From Roseibium aggregatum IAM 12614 (GTDB lineage: Bacteria; Pseudomonadota; Alphaproteobacteria; Rhizobiales; Stappiaceae), in the NCBI RefSeq assembly GCF_000168975.1, contig NZ_AAUW01000004.1, positions 1-64,000 of the forward strand: DNA of 64,000 nt, written 5' to 3'. The translations under genes were made by a program, and so were the position numbers. Shown here one piece after another: positions 17,203 to 27,278 of the stretch. The stretch's first letter is position 1. Each line of letters opens with the position of its first letter. Under the pieces are notes generated by a model, which saw only the letters and a list, made by a program, of their open reading frames with translations, did no database searches and was not told the origin of the DNA.

Positions 17203-20197
17203 TGATCCGTGCTCCTTCCTTGTCATAGAACACCGTGCTGGTCACTTCGACCGGAATGCTGCCGGTCGGCATCGGCACATAGAGTGTCTTGCCTTCCAAA
17301 GCGTGGCCGTTCTTCACGATCGCAAGAGCAATCGTGCGGTCAAGCGCCGGACTGTAGTAAGACGAGGTCACGTGACCTTCTGCTGGTGTCCCGGTCGCAG
17401 GTTGCTCGGCAGTTGTGATCTGCGCACCTTCTTCCAGCTTCACTTTCGGGTCTTTCGTCAGAAGGCCAACGAACTGCTTGCGACCGTCTGCGACAAGATC
17501 GGGGCGGGCAAGACCACGCTTGCCGACGAAGTCGAACTTGTTCTTGCTGATCGCCCAGGTCATGCCGGCATCCTGCGGGGTTACGGTTCCGTCGGTGTCC
17601 TGACCAACGATGATGTAGCCCTTCTCGGCGCGCAGAACGTGCATGGATTCCGTGCCGTATACGGTGCCGTTGTGCTTTTCGATTTCCTTGGCAAGTGTTT
17701 CCCACATCATCTTGCCATGACGGCGGGGCACGTTGATCTCGAAGCCGAGTTCACCGGTGAACGAAATCCGGAACAGCCGGCAGGGAACGCCGCAGAAGGT
17801 GGCTTGCTTGACGCTCATGTGGGGGAACGCATCCGCGGAGAGATCGACACCTTCGATAAACGGCGCGATGACTTCCCGAGCCTTCGGTCCCTGAACCGCG
17901 GCAACCGCAAACTGCTCGGTCGTCGACGTGATCCAGACGTTGAGATCCGGCCATTCTGTCTGCAGGTAGTCTTCCATGGTGGCGAACACACTCGGCGCGC
18001 CGCCGGTCGTGGTGGTCACATGGAACCGGTCTTCCGCAAGGCGGCCGATAACGCCATCATCGGTGATGAAACCGGCGTCGTTGAGCAACAGGCCATAGCG
18101 GCAGCGGCCCGGAGCCAGCTTTTTCCACGGGTTGGTGTACATCCGTTCCAGGAATTCGGCCGCATCCGGTCCGACAACCTCGATCTTGCCGAGGGTGGAG
18201 GCATCGAACAGGCCGACGCTCTCCCGAACGGTCTTGCATTCGCGCGCGACAGCTGCATGCATGTCTTCGCCGTTCTTCGGGAAATACCAGGTGCGTTTCC
18301 ACTGGCCGACGTCTTCAAAGACACCACCATTCTCGACAACCCAGTCATGAGAAGGGGTCTTGCGTACGGGGTCGAAGAAGTCGCCACGCGATACACCGGC
18401 AAAGAGGCCGAAGGTCGTCGGCGTATAGGGCTGACGGAACGTGGTGAGACCGACATCCGTCATCGGCTTCTGCAAAGCGCCCGAAGCAATTTCCAGCGCG
18501 TTCATGTTTGAAAGGCGGCCCTGGTCCGTGGCCATGCCGGTCGTCGTGTAACGCTTGATATGCTCGATGGAGTGCATGCCTTCGCGCACGGCCAGCTTGA
18601 CGTCCTTGGCGGTTACGTCGTTCTGATAATCGACGAAAGCCTTGACCCGTGCCGCGTTGCGGTCGTGGGGCAGGGCACCAAGGATTCCGCCGGACCCGGC
18701 TTCTCCACCGGTTGCGGAAGCATAAGTGACCTTGGCGGACTTGCCGGTTGCCGCCTTTGCGGCTTCTTCCCCAGCCGCATAGCCGTCTTCAAGCGTTGCC
18801 TGCAGCCCGTAAAGGCCTTTGGCTCCACCTGCCGAGCGTTCTTTTTGAACGGAGACGCCGGGAACATAGGCTCCCTTTTCCGAATCCCACACGACCTTGC
18901 CGCGAGATTGGGAATACAGGCTGACGGTGGGTGTCCAGCCGCCGGACATCAGGAGCGCGTCGCATGCGATCTGGCCACCTGAGGCAACCTGGCCGGAGGT
19001 CATCAGGCGGCCGATCAAGGCTCCCTTGACCCGTTTGCGTCCGAGCGTGCCGGTGACGACGCATCCGGCCTCGACACGAATGCCCCGGGCTTCGGCGATG
19101 GACATCAGGCTTTCCGGCGGCGTTTCGCGCAAGTCGACAATCGCGACAACGTCAACGCCATGATCGGCGAGGTCGAATGCTGCCTGCCATGCGCTGTCGC
19201 AAGCCGTTGCCACCAGAACCTTGTGTCCGACCTTGACGCCATAGCGGTTGAGATATGTCCGTCCGGCGTCTGCGAGCAGAATACCCGGGCGGTCGTTTTC
19301 CGGAAATACCATCGGACGTTCGATGGCTCCGGCTGCGATCACCACTTCCTTGGCCCGCACCTGCCACAGCCGTTCGCGCGGCAGCTTTGGATCCGGGTTT
19401 GAAAGATGTTCTGTGACGCGTTCGGCCAGCGAAATGAAGTTATGCGCAAAGTAGCCGAAGGCCGTTGTGCGCGGCAGCAGTGTGACATTGTCCATCGCGG
19501 CAAGTTTGGCGACGGTTTCCGTCACGAAGTCCGCGGGATCCTTTCCGTCGATGCTCGCACTGACTTCCGACAGCAGCGAGCCGCCGAATTCAGCTTGCTC
19601 ATCGACCAGCATGACCTTGGCCCCGGTTTCCCCGGCAGCCAGTGCGGCGGCGAGACCGGTCGGGCCAGATCCGACGACGAGGACGTCGCAGTGAGCATAG
19701 ATGTTGCCGTAGACGTCGTGGTCCGGGTTCTTAGGCGGTTTGCCGAGCCCGGCGGCCGAACGGATGATCGGCTCATAGACCTTGTCCCAAAAGGCGTGCG
19801 GCCACATGAAGGTCTTGTAGTAGAAACCGGCCGGAAACAGCGGCGAAAGCAGGTCGTTGACGGCGCCGATATCGAACCCCAGCGACGGAAAACGGTTCTG
19901 CGAGATGGCTTCCAGGCCTTGATAGAGTTCGACCTGGGTCGCGCGCAGGTTCGGCGTCTGGTCGCCGTTGCGGTAGACCCCGACCAGGGCGTTCGGTTCT
20001 TCCGATCCGGCGGTCAGAATGCCGCGCGGACGGTGATACTTGAACGAACGGCCGACCAGGTGCACGCCGTTGGCAAGTAGTGCCGAGGCAAGGGTGTCGC
20101 CCTTGTGCCCCTGCATTTCCTCGCCATCAAAGGTGAAGGTAAGCTGCTCGGCGCGGTCGATCCGGCCGCCTTTTTCTGTACGGAATGGCTGGCTCAT
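17195..20197 (-). CDS. soxA: Sarcosine oxidase alpha subunit
   Basis: Largest subunit, 1000 residues, the typical length. It takes electrons and the imine from sarcosine and passes the one-carbon unit to tetrahydrofolate. The domain order is a 2Fe-2S-ferredoxin-like N-terminus (FTFDGEEMQGHKGDTLASALL), an NAD(+)-binding disulfide-reductase-like fold with VVGSGPTGLAAALAAGE (about residue 175), and a C-terminal GcvT-like folate-binding domain from about residue 610. The latter includes SLGKIEVVGPDAAEFLERMY and RAEKGYIIVGQDTDG. ATG 20197 overlaps the soxD stop by four bases (ATGA), so translation is coupled. Confidence 0.96.
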   Translation of the reverse strand: MSQPFRTEKGGRIDRAEQLTFTFDGEEMQGHKGDTLASALLANGVHLVGRSFKYHRPRGILTAGSEEPNALVGVYRNGDQTPNLRATQVELYQGLEAISQNRFPSLGFDIGAVNDLLSPLFPAGFYYKTFMWPHAFWDKVYEPIIRSAAGLGKPPKNPDHDVYGNIYAHCDVLVVGSGPTGLAAALAAGETGAKVMLVDEQAEFGGSLLSEVSASIDGKDPADFVTETVAKLAAMDNVTLLPRTTAFGYFAHNFISLAERVTEHLSNPDPKLPRERLWQVRAKEVVIAAGAIERPMVFPENDRPGILLADAGRTYLNRYGVKVGHKVLVATACDSAWQAAFDLADHGVDVVAIVDLRETPPESLMSIAEARGIRVEAGCVVTGTLGRKRVKGALIGRLMTSGQVASGGQIACDALLMSGGWTPTVSLYSQSRGKVVWDSEKGAYVPGVSVQKERSAGGAKGLYGLQATLEDGYAAGEEAAKAATGKSAKVTYASATGGEAGSGGILGALPHDRNAARVKAFVDYQNDVTAKDVKLAVREGMHSIEHIKRYTTTGMATDQGRLSNMNALEIASGALQKPMTDVGLTTFRQPYTPTTFGLFAGVSRGDFFDPVRKTPSHDWVVENGGVFEDVGQWKRTWYFPKNGEDMHAAVARECKTVRESVGLFDASTLGKIEVVGPDAAEFLERMYTNPWKKLAPGRCRYGLLLNDAGFITDDGVIGRLAEDRFHVTTTTGGAPSVFATMEDYLQTEWPDLNVWITSTTEQFAVAAVQGPKAREVIAPFIEGVDLSADAFPHMSVKQATFCGVPCRLFRISFTGELGFEINVPRRHGKMMWETLAKEIEKHNGTVYGTESMHVLRAEKGYIIVGQDTDGTVTPQDAGMTWAISKNKFDFVGKRGLARPDLVADGRKQFVGLLTKDPKVKLEEGAQITTAEQPATGTPAEGHVTSSYYSPALDRTIALAIVKNGHALEGKTLYVPMPTGSIPVEVTSTVFYDKEGARINV

Positions 20198-20499
20198 TTG
20201 CCGGCCTCCTTGGCAAGCGCTTCAAGATCCGGTTTCGGTTCGCCGGTCTTGTAGATTTTCAGAAACTTGTCGCTGACGGTGTCGCGGACTGCGTTGAAAA
20301 AACGCCCGCAGCCGTGGATATGCCGCCAGCGTTCAGCAGCGACGCCCTTGGTGTTGTCGCGCATATACAAGAATTCGACCCACTCTTCATCAGTCGCCTT
20401 GCTCGGATCGGCCGGACGCACGACATGGGCTTCACCGCGACAGGCAAACTCCATTTCCGAGCGCTCGACCTGGCAATAGGGGCAATAAATCAGCAGCAT
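20194..20499 (-). CDS. soxD: Sarcosine oxidase delta subunit
   Basis: A 101-residue zinc-binding subunit of the sarcosine oxidase heterotetramer. Zinc ligands known in the family can be matched: Cys6 and Cys9 in YCPYC, then His60 and Cys64 in RHIHGCGRFFN. The central part, WVEFLYMRDNTKG, is typical. It lies between soxB and soxA, 14 bases after the soxB stop, and overlaps the soxA start by ATGA. Its role is structural, sealing the large subunits. Length and motifs agree with the family, so the call is firm. Confidence 0.95.
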   Translation of the reverse strand: MLLIYCPYCQVERSEMEFACRGEAHVVRPADPSKATDEEWVEFLYMRDNTKGVAAERWRHIHGCGRFFNAVRDTVSDKFLKIYKTGEPKPDLEALAKEAGK

Positions 20500-20513
20500 T
20501 CTTGTGATCTCCC

Positions 20514-21767
20514 CTAGTGGGCCACGGCCGCGGCAGCGGCTTCGTCGATGAGGCGGCCGGTGCGGAACCGGTCGATGCTGAAAGGTGCGTTGATCGGGTG
20601 CGGCTCATCCTTGGCGATCGTATGCGCGAAGACGTGACCGGATCCGGGTGTCGCCTTGAAACCGCCGGTTCCCCAGCCGCAGTTGACGTAGAGCCCCTGG
20701 ACCGGCGTTTTCGACAGGATGGGAGAGCGGTCAGGCGTCGTGTCGACGATGCCAGCCCAGTTCCGCAGCATACGCATGCGCCGGAAATGCGGGAACAGTT
20801 CGCAGATCGCGTCGATGGTATGGTTGGTGATGTGGATGCCGCCTGCCTGAGAATAGGAGACGAACTGGTCCGTACCGGCACCGATCACAAGCTCTCCCTT
20901 GTCTGACTGTGAGATATACGCATGGATCGTGTTGGACATGACAACGCAAGGGAAGGCGGGTTTGACGGGCTCTGACACCAGTGCCTGCAGCGGGAAGGAT
21001 TCCAGCGGCAGACGGACACCGGCCATGTCCATGACGACGGACGTGTGACCGGCGGCGACGACACCAACCTTCTTCGCCTTGATGAAGCCTTTCACCGTTT
21101 CAACGCCTTCGACAGCTCCGTTCTGGCCGCGGCGGATACCTGTGACGGCGCAGTTCTGGATGATGTCGACACCCAGGTTGTCTGCACCACGCGCATATCC
21201 CCAGGCAACCGCATCGTGACGCGCAGTGCCACCGACGCGCTGCAGGGCCGCACCCATGACCGGATAACGGATGTTCTTTGAAATGTTCAGCGGCGGGCAG
21301 TATTCCTTTGCCTCTTCCGGCGTCAGCCATTCGTTCTGGACGCCTGCCAGACGGTTGGCATGGATGTGCCGCTGCGCGACCTGAACGTCGTGAACGGTGT
21401 GCGCCAGCATCATCACGCCACGTGCGGAATACATGACGTTGTAGTTCAGTTCCTGAGACAGATTTTGCCAGAGGCCGATTGCGTGATTGTAGAGCCCGGC
21501 GCTTTCTTCCCAAAGGTAGTTGGAGCGGACGATGGTCGTATTACGACCCGTGTTGCCGCCACCGAGCCAGCCTTTTTCGATCACCGCGACATTGCGGATG
21601 CCGTGTTCCTTGGCAAGGTAATAGGCTGTCGCCAGTCCGTGCCCGCCAGCGCCGACGATGACGACGTCATATTCGGCCTTGGGCTCCGGCGCCCGCCACT
21701 GGCGGCCCCAGTTCTGGTGCGCGGAAAAGGCGTTTTTGGCCAGTTCCAGAAAGGAATATCGCTTCAT
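20514..21767 (-). CDS. soxB: Sarcosine oxidase beta subunit
   Basis: The flavoprotein subunit that oxidises sarcosine to glycine using non-covalent FAD and covalent FMN. At 417 residues it has the usual size. [20 protein letters not shown] (about residue 36) is the Rossmann ADP-binding motif. [16 protein letters not shown] and [11 protein letters not shown] are family marks; His184 in the latter is the likely covalent FMN site. Start ATG 21767 gives [14 protein letters not shown], the conserved N-terminus; the frame is open further upstream but lacks homology there. First gene of the soxBDAG operon, divergent from the formaldehyde dehydrogenase gene. Confidence 0.95.
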   Translation of the reverse strand: MKRYSFLELAKNAFSAHQNWGRQWRAPEPKAEYDVVIVGAGGHGLATAYYLAKEHGIRNVAVIEKGWLGGGNTGRNTTIVRSNYLWEESAGLYNHAIGLWQNLSQELNYNVMYSARGVMMLAHTVHDVQVAQRHIHANRLAGVQNEWLTPEEAKEYCPPLNISKNIRYPVMGAALQRVGGTARHDAVAWGYARGADNLGVDIIQNCAVTGIRRGQNGAVEGVETVKGFIKAKKVGVVAAGHTSVVMDMAGVRLPLESFPLQALVSEPVKPAFPCVVMSNTIHAYISQSDKGELVIGAGTDQFVSYSQAGGIHITNHTIDAICELFPHFRRMRMLRNWAGIVDTTPDRSPILSKTPVQGLYVNCGWGTGGFKATPGSGHVFAHTIAKDEPHPINAPFSIDRFRTGRLIDEAAAAAVAH

Positions 21768-22157
21768 GAAGCAGCGGCTCCGCACGTTGCCGGCGAGCAG
21801 ATCGGAAAATCCGGTCGGCCGACCGTCAGGGTCAATACGCAATAGGACGACGACTTTACCGATAGCGATAAAGGCTCGTCCATTGCGAGGCATATTCGCG
21901 ATTGGGGACGAAGTTGCGTATAAGGTTTCAGTCGCATGCTTGTCTGAATGCGACATGGACGATGAACGTGTTGCGGCGAATGGTGTCAGTCGTCAAAAAA
22001 GTCGCAAAATCAAAGAGTTTCTGCGAGGTCCGAAAGGCGCCTTTCCCGATGAAATCCATCGATATGCGCAATACCGGCAGCAGAAGCGGCATCCGTTCTT
22101 GCATTTGCAGACACGGACGTTAACTCTGCCGGTGAAACATACATCAGGAGATCCTTC
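21768..22157. promoter_or_regulatory. Divergent control region between soxB and S-(hydroxymethyl)glutathione dehydrogenase
   Basis: These 390 bases contain no supported gene. They should hold promoters for both the sox operon and the formaldehyde oxidation gene. An inverted repeat, GTCGCAT / ATGCGAC (21931-21937 and 21948-21954) with a 10-base spacer, is the best operator candidate. No recognised regulator gene lies next to it. A small open frame at 21902-22123 on the plus strand has no ribosome site or recognisable family. Confidence 0.45.
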
Positions 22158-23270
<1,113 letters not shown>

Positions 23271-23310
23271 TCGGACGGAGGGCTTAAGGCGCCCACACCA
23301 TTAAGAGCGT

Positions 23311-23332
23311 CGTCCCTGCGTCCGCAGGGACG
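23311..23332. repeat. Intergenic palindrome, REP-like
   Basis: CGTCCCTGC / GCAGGGACG arms around the loop GTCC, in the 160-base gap between the two formaldehyde genes. Short GC-rich palindromes of this kind are often dispersed in alphaproteobacterial gaps. I did not find another copy in this window, so the repeat status is a guess. It could equally act as a mRNA hairpin between the two genes. Confidence 0.45.
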
Positions 23333-23431
23333 CGCATGCCGTGTTGACGTAAGTCTTTCCGGGCGAGCGAAGCAAAGAACCGGAAAGCCCTTCCTTTTTC
23401 GCGGCTATTCAGAGATTGGAATTGATTGACA

Positions 23432-24259
23432 ATGAAAACCCTCTCCGAAAACAAGTCTTTTGGTGGCACGCAGGGTGTCTACAGCCACATGTCGGAAGCC
23501 TGCGGCTGTGAGATGACCTTTGCGGTCTACATTCCCCCGCAGGCAAAGGACGGACCGGTTCCGTGCCTTTGGTACCTGTCAGGCCTGACCTGTAACCATG
23601 AAAACGCCATGACCAAGGCCGGGCTGCAGGCCCATGCCGCCGAGTTCGGTATTGCCGTCGTTTTCCCGGATACGAGCCCGCGCGGCGAGGGCATTGCCAA
23701 TGACGAGGCTTACGATCTGGGTCAGGGCGCCGGGTTTTATGTCAATGCCACCGAAGCACCTTGGGCTCCGCACTTCCAGATGGAAACCTACATCGCCAGT
23801 GAATTGCGCGATCTTGTGACCGAAAACTTCCCGGTCTCGGTTCACCATGGCATCACCGGGCATTCCATGGGCGGGCACGGCGCGCTGACACTGGCGATGA
23901 AATATCCTGGGCATTACCAGTCGCTGTCCGCTTTCGCACCGATTGCACACCCAACGGCTTCCGACTGGGGTCGCAAACAGCTCGGGGCCTATCTCGGAAC
24001 CGACGAGACCCTCTGGAAAGCGCATGACGCTACGCTTCTGGTCGGGGAAACGGGCTGGGCCGGCGACGTTCTGATCGATCAGGGTGCTGGCGATCAGTTC
24101 TACGATCTGCTCAAACCCGGTGCTCTCATCGACGCGTTGACCGAAACGAAGACGGCTCATACCTACCGGTTGCAGGCAGGCTATGACCATTCCTACTATT
24201 TTGTGTCCACATTTGCACGCGACCATGTTGCCTGGCATGCCGAGCGGTTGAAGGGATAA
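23432..24259 (+). CDS. fghA: S-formylglutathione hydrolase
   Basis: An esterase D-type alpha/beta hydrolase that splits S-formylglutathione into formate and glutathione, the second step of formaldehyde oxidation. The 275-residue protein has WYLSGLTCNHENAMTKAG, PDTSPRGE, the nucleophile elbow GHSMGGHGAL with Ser145, and the C-terminal YDHSYYFVSTF carrying the catalytic His. ATG 23432 is chosen; a TTG six bases earlier is the alternative. Its stop is one base from the stop of the convergent acyltransferase gene, with no terminator between. Confidence 0.95.
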   Translation: MKTLSENKSFGGTQGVYSHMSEACGCEMTFAVYIPPQAKDGPVPCLWYLSGLTCNHENAMTKAGLQAHAAEFGIAVVFPDTSPRGEGIANDEAYDLGQGAGFYVNATEAPWAPHFQMETYIASELRDLVTENFPVSVHHGITGHSMGGHGALTLAMKYPGHYQSLSAFAPIAHPTASDWGRKQLGAYLGTDETLWKAHDATLLVGETGWAGDVLIDQGAGDQFYDLLKPGALIDALTETKTAHTYRLQAGYDHSYYFVSTFARDHVAWHAERLKG

Positions 24260-24260
24260 T

Positions 24261-25334
24261 CTAAGCCCTTCTGGCCAGGTTCTTTTCACTCAAGGCCTTC
24301 GCGTACGCGCTTTCGGCGAATTTTCTGGTTAGCCTCAATTCGCCCAACATGTACCATTCTTCGATGTGTTCGAGCACGATCGGCTCGAACACATCGTTCA
24401 TGTCGTGGATGGTTTCCCGAATATCGTAGCCGGTAGAGCCTTCCTGCCTTTCCAGGGGCGGCAGAAGGATCATCTTGAAACGGGCCGGACCCAGCCGTGT
24501 CAGATAGGTCGGGATGATGGTGCCGCCACAGGAGTTGGCGAGTTTCACGGCAACAACCGCATTTCCCCTGGATGGCAGCGGGCGGCCGAAACACGGCAGA
24601 TGAACCTGTTTGTCGCGAACTTCGTCTACAAATATGGTTATGGAATACCGGCCGCTGGTCATCAAGCGGTGCAGCCGGTAGGCGCTTCGCTGGCCTGGCG
24701 GGAAAAGATACTGGTTCCGTTCCTTGCGGATGGCATGAACGATGCGGTTCTTGAAGCGGTTTGGTTCCGGTTGAAACGGGCCGATACTCGGTCCGGCAAG
24801 ACCCTCGTGGATCGCAACGAAAAGCGCTTCCCATGTGGCAAGATGTACGGATGTGAAAATCACCGGCGTGCCTTTGGCTTGCGCCGCTTTCAGATGTTCC
24901 AGACCTTCAACTTCGATTTGAGAGTTTTTCCATAACTTGTTGACAATACTGAATTCAGATATTGTCCGGCCGATGTTATGCCACCATCGGTCCAGTCCGG
25001 CGCTCCGGTCTGCCTCATCAGTATATCGTCCCACGGTGAGCGTTTCAAAATTCCGGCTGATGCGCTGCGGAAACAGCTTGTCGCGATATGACCAGCGCAT
25101 CATCGGCACAAGCAGATTGCCGAAGCCGGACACGAAGGCCGTGGGACACACTTTCAGGGTATGATGAAAAATGGTGTTGAACACACCGTCTTTGACATGC
25201 GCAACCCAGTGAAGGCGAGCAGCCTTGCGCTTTGTTTCGTCCTGAGAAACGATGTCCCTCAGGCACGGGGCTGCCGGCTCTTCCGCCAGGGTTTCGGTGA
25301 AGGGTATATCTTCCAGCCGTGTCTGTTTCGTCAT
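24261..25334 (-). CDS. LpxL/HtrB-like lysophospholipid acyltransferase family protein
   Basis: A 357-residue protein whose core resembles late lipid A acyltransferases of the LPLAT group. TSVHLATWEALF carries the HxxxxE catalytic pair (His164, Glu169). IFVDEVRDKQVHLPCFGRPLPSRGNAV matches the acceptor-site region, followed by GGTIIPTYLTR. No clear N-terminal membrane helix is seen, and the first 50 residues are polar, unlike classical LpxL. Its ATG overlaps the stop of the P450 gene (ATGA at 25331-25334), so the two are translated together. The acyl donor and acceptor are unknown. A role in lipid modification is inferred. Confidence 0.75.
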   Translation of the reverse strand: MTKQTRLEDIPFTETLAEEPAAPCLRDIVSQDETKRKAARLHWVAHVKDGVFNTIFHHTLKVCPTAFVSGFGNLLVPMMRWSYRDKLFPQRISRNFETLTVGRYTDEADRSAGLDRWWHNIGRTISEFSIVNKLWKNSQIEVEGLEHLKAAQAKGTPVIFTSVHLATWEALFVAIHEGLAGPSIGPFQPEPNRFKNRIVHAIRKERNQYLFPPGQRSAYRLHRLMTSGRYSITIFVDEVRDKQVHLPCFGRPLPSRGNAVVAVKLANSCGGTIIPTYLTRLGPARFKMILLPPLERQEGSTGYDIRETIHDMNDVFEPIVLEHIEEWYMLGELRLTRKFAESAYAKALSEKNLARRA

Positions 25335-26761
25335 GTACGGCGCGGATGCAGCGTCATAGGCAGGTTTTCGCCCGGGCGCAGGGTCAGCCGGGCAACCGGT
25401 TGAACGTCCGTTCCCTCTTTCAGCTTCAGTTCAAAATCCTGAGCGAGAATAGCCAGGCTGAGAATGGCTTCCGTCATGCCGAACTGAAGTCCGGCGCAGA
25501 TGCGCGGCCCGATGCTGAAGGGCACATAGCCATATTTGTTGGGCTTCTTCGATTTCGGATTGAGGAATCGGCCCGGATCGAAGACATCCGGCTTCGACCA
25601 TAGCACCGGATTGCGGTGCATCAGCCACGGCACCACCATGACCAGGGACCCCTTGGGGACGGATTTGCCGCCAATGCTGGTGTCTGCCATTGCTTCGCGT
25701 GCGAGGATCGGCACCGGCGGATAAAGCCGCAAGGTCTCTTCGATCACTGCCTTGGTGTAGGGCAGGTTGGGCACATCCTGGAATGTCGGCGACCGGCCGG
25801 CAAGGACCGTATCGAGTTCGGCCTGCAGCTTGGCGCGGCTCTTGTCGCATTGGGACAACAGGAACCAGGCCCAGGCCAGCGTGTTGGCGGTGGTTTCATG
25901 TCCAGCCATGAAGATCACGGCCGCTTCGCTGATTATGGCGTCGCGGCTGAGCGGTTCGCCGTTCTCGTCTCTGGCTTCCAGCAAGCCGCCAATAACGGAT
26001 GTTTCGCCGCTTTCCTTCTGCGCTTCGTAGCTGGCGATAATCTTGTCGAGTACCGTCATGATACGCTCGACAGGCTTTTTGATCGCGCGGCCACGAAACC
26101 GGGGCAGCCACTCAGGCAGACCGAACAGAGACAGAATATCAATCTGGTCGATATGGCGCTGGTAATCGGAAAAGCCCTGAACGACTTCTGCGGCATAGTC
26201 CTTGCCGAGTTGCCGTCCGAAAATGGTCCGGCAAATGATTTCTGCGGTCAGGTGGGCCATGTCGGCCAATGCGTCAACTTCGGCCCCTTCGCCCTGGACG
26301 GCCCAGTCAGCCCGCTTTTCCTCGATGGTCTCGATCATGATCGGCGCGAACCCTCTGACCCGCGACCCGTGGATGATCGGCGCCACGACCTTGCGGCGCT
26401 TTGCCCAGGTTTCCGTGTCACTGATGAACAGTCCGTCGCCGAGCAGGGGCTGCAGCGCATGACGCATCTGCGGGCTCTTGCGTTGCAGGACCTCGTGATT
26501 GGTTTGAAAGGCCTCTCGCACCACGTCCGGCCGGTTGCAGATCACCAGTTCCCGCGTGAAGATCTTTTTGCTTCTCAGGCGGCTTTGAAAATCGTCAACG
26601 CCCCAGATGGACAGGAAATTGCGTTTGGCCATGCCGATCAGGCTCCAGACCGGCGGCATCTTTTCATAACGGAACGGGTAGGGCGGCACGAAGTCTTCGG
26701 CCTTGGTGGTTGTCGCCCCGACCTTGCGGGTGTCACCTGAAACTTGCGCGGAAACAGTCAC
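25331..26761 (-). CDS. Cytochrome P450
   Basis: Haem monooxygenase of 476 residues with no membrane anchor. The landmarks are in order: the I-helix AGHETTANTLAW, the ExxR pair in EETLRLYPPVP, the PERF-like DPGRFLNP, and the haem loop FSIGPRICAG with Cys422 as thiolate ligand. The overall form resembles bacterial fatty-acid-type (CYP102/CYP4-like) P450s more than camphor types. No ferredoxin or reductase gene is adjacent. It is translationally coupled (ATGA) to the LPLAT gene downstream, which suggests that hydroxylation and acylation act on one lipid. Confidence 0.93.
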   Translation of the reverse strand: MTVSAQVSGDTRKVGATTTKAEDFVPPYPFRYEKMPPVWSLIGMAKRNFLSIWGVDDFQSRLRSKKIFTRELVICNRPDVVREAFQTNHEVLQRKSPQMRHALQPLLGDGLFISDTETWAKRRKVVAPIIHGSRVRGFAPIMIETIEEKRADWAVQGEGAEVDALADMAHLTAEIICRTIFGRQLGKDYAAEVVQGFSDYQRHIDQIDILSLFGLPEWLPRFRGRAIKKPVERIMTVLDKIIASYEAQKESGETSVIGGLLEARDENGEPLSRDAIISEAAVIFMAGHETTANTLAWAWFLLSQCDKSRAKLQAELDTVLAGRSPTFQDVPNLPYTKAVIEETLRLYPPVPILAREAMADTSIGGKSVPKGSLVMVVPWLMHRNPVLWSKPDVFDPGRFLNPKSKKPNKYGYVPFSIGPRICAGLQFGMTEAILSLAILAQDFELKLKEGTDVQPVARLTLRPGENLPMTLHPRRT

Positions 26762-26818
26762 TAAAAATATCCGAATTTGTTCTGGTTTTACCGGAATAAC
26801 CTATCAGATGGCTTTTAG

Positions 26819-27205
26819 TCACTTGGGCCGAACACGTAAAGCACAGAGCGCAAGTACCAGCCATCCGAGGATCACCATCATGCCTCCGATGGGAGCGGAC
26901 ATCGGAAACAGGCGTCTTTCCAGAAAGGCGCGCATCAGCAGATCGCCACAGAACAGAGTTAGACCCGCAGCAAGCAATACCAGAACGGCGGGAAGCAGCG
27001 GCACTCTTCGGACTTGAGCAAGAAGGCCGATGCCCAGAATAACTGGCGCATGAAACAGAAGCATCTGCGCGGCGGTTTCGATCAGGTTCGAAGCGTTGGC
27101 ATGGGCGGAAAGCGCCAGGCTCACGACACCGGCAGCACCGATGATGCCCGACAGGATCAGACCTATTCGGAGCAGTGGGGCAGTTGGGATAGCCTGTGGC
27201 TGCAT
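26819..27205 (-). CDS. DUF423-like small membrane protein
   Basis: A 128-residue inner-membrane protein with four hydrophobic segments. The pattern of a first helix with IIGAAGVV, SNLIETAAQMLLFHAPVILG, a third helix with GLTLFCGDLL and the closing SAPIGGMMVILGWLVLAL matches the DUF423 family, whose function is not established. ATG 27205 starts the homologous part; the open frame upstream to 27373 runs through the terminator and the end of the peptidase gene. It follows the M3 peptidase on the same strand beyond a strong hairpin, so it probably has its own promoter. Confidence 0.7.
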   Translation of the reverse strand: MQPQAIPTAPLLRIGLILSGIIGAAGVVSLALSAHANASNLIETAAQMLLFHAPVILGIGLLAQVRRVPLLPAVLVLLAAGLTLFCGDLLMRAFLERRLFPMSAPIGGMMVILGWLVLALCALRVRPK

Positions 27206-27238
27206 GACGGTATTGTCCGGTCCATTGGAAAAGATCAG

Positions 27239-27260
27239 CCCGCCGGTTCGAACCGGCGGG
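27239..27260 (-). terminator. Terminator after the M3 peptidase gene
   Basis: Perfect palindrome CCCGCCGGTT-CG-AACCGGCGGG. On the minus strand it lies 18 bases after the peptidase stop and is followed by CTGATCTTTTCC. The T-run is displaced, so efficiency is uncertain. Confidence 0.6.
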
Positions 27261-27278
27261 TATTGAGAATGAACTGGA

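Noticed and set aside
16937-18511. A 524-residue plus-strand frame opposite soxA
   Set aside because: It is the antisense shadow of soxA, with low-complexity composition and no domain.
21902-22123. Small plus-strand frame in the soxB/frmA gap
   Set aside because: It has no ribosome site, a basic random-looking composition, and it crosses the likely operator.
25616-26740. A 374-residue plus-strand frame opposite the P450 gene
   Set aside because: The P450 motifs on the other strand are complete, and this frame shows no recognisable protein.
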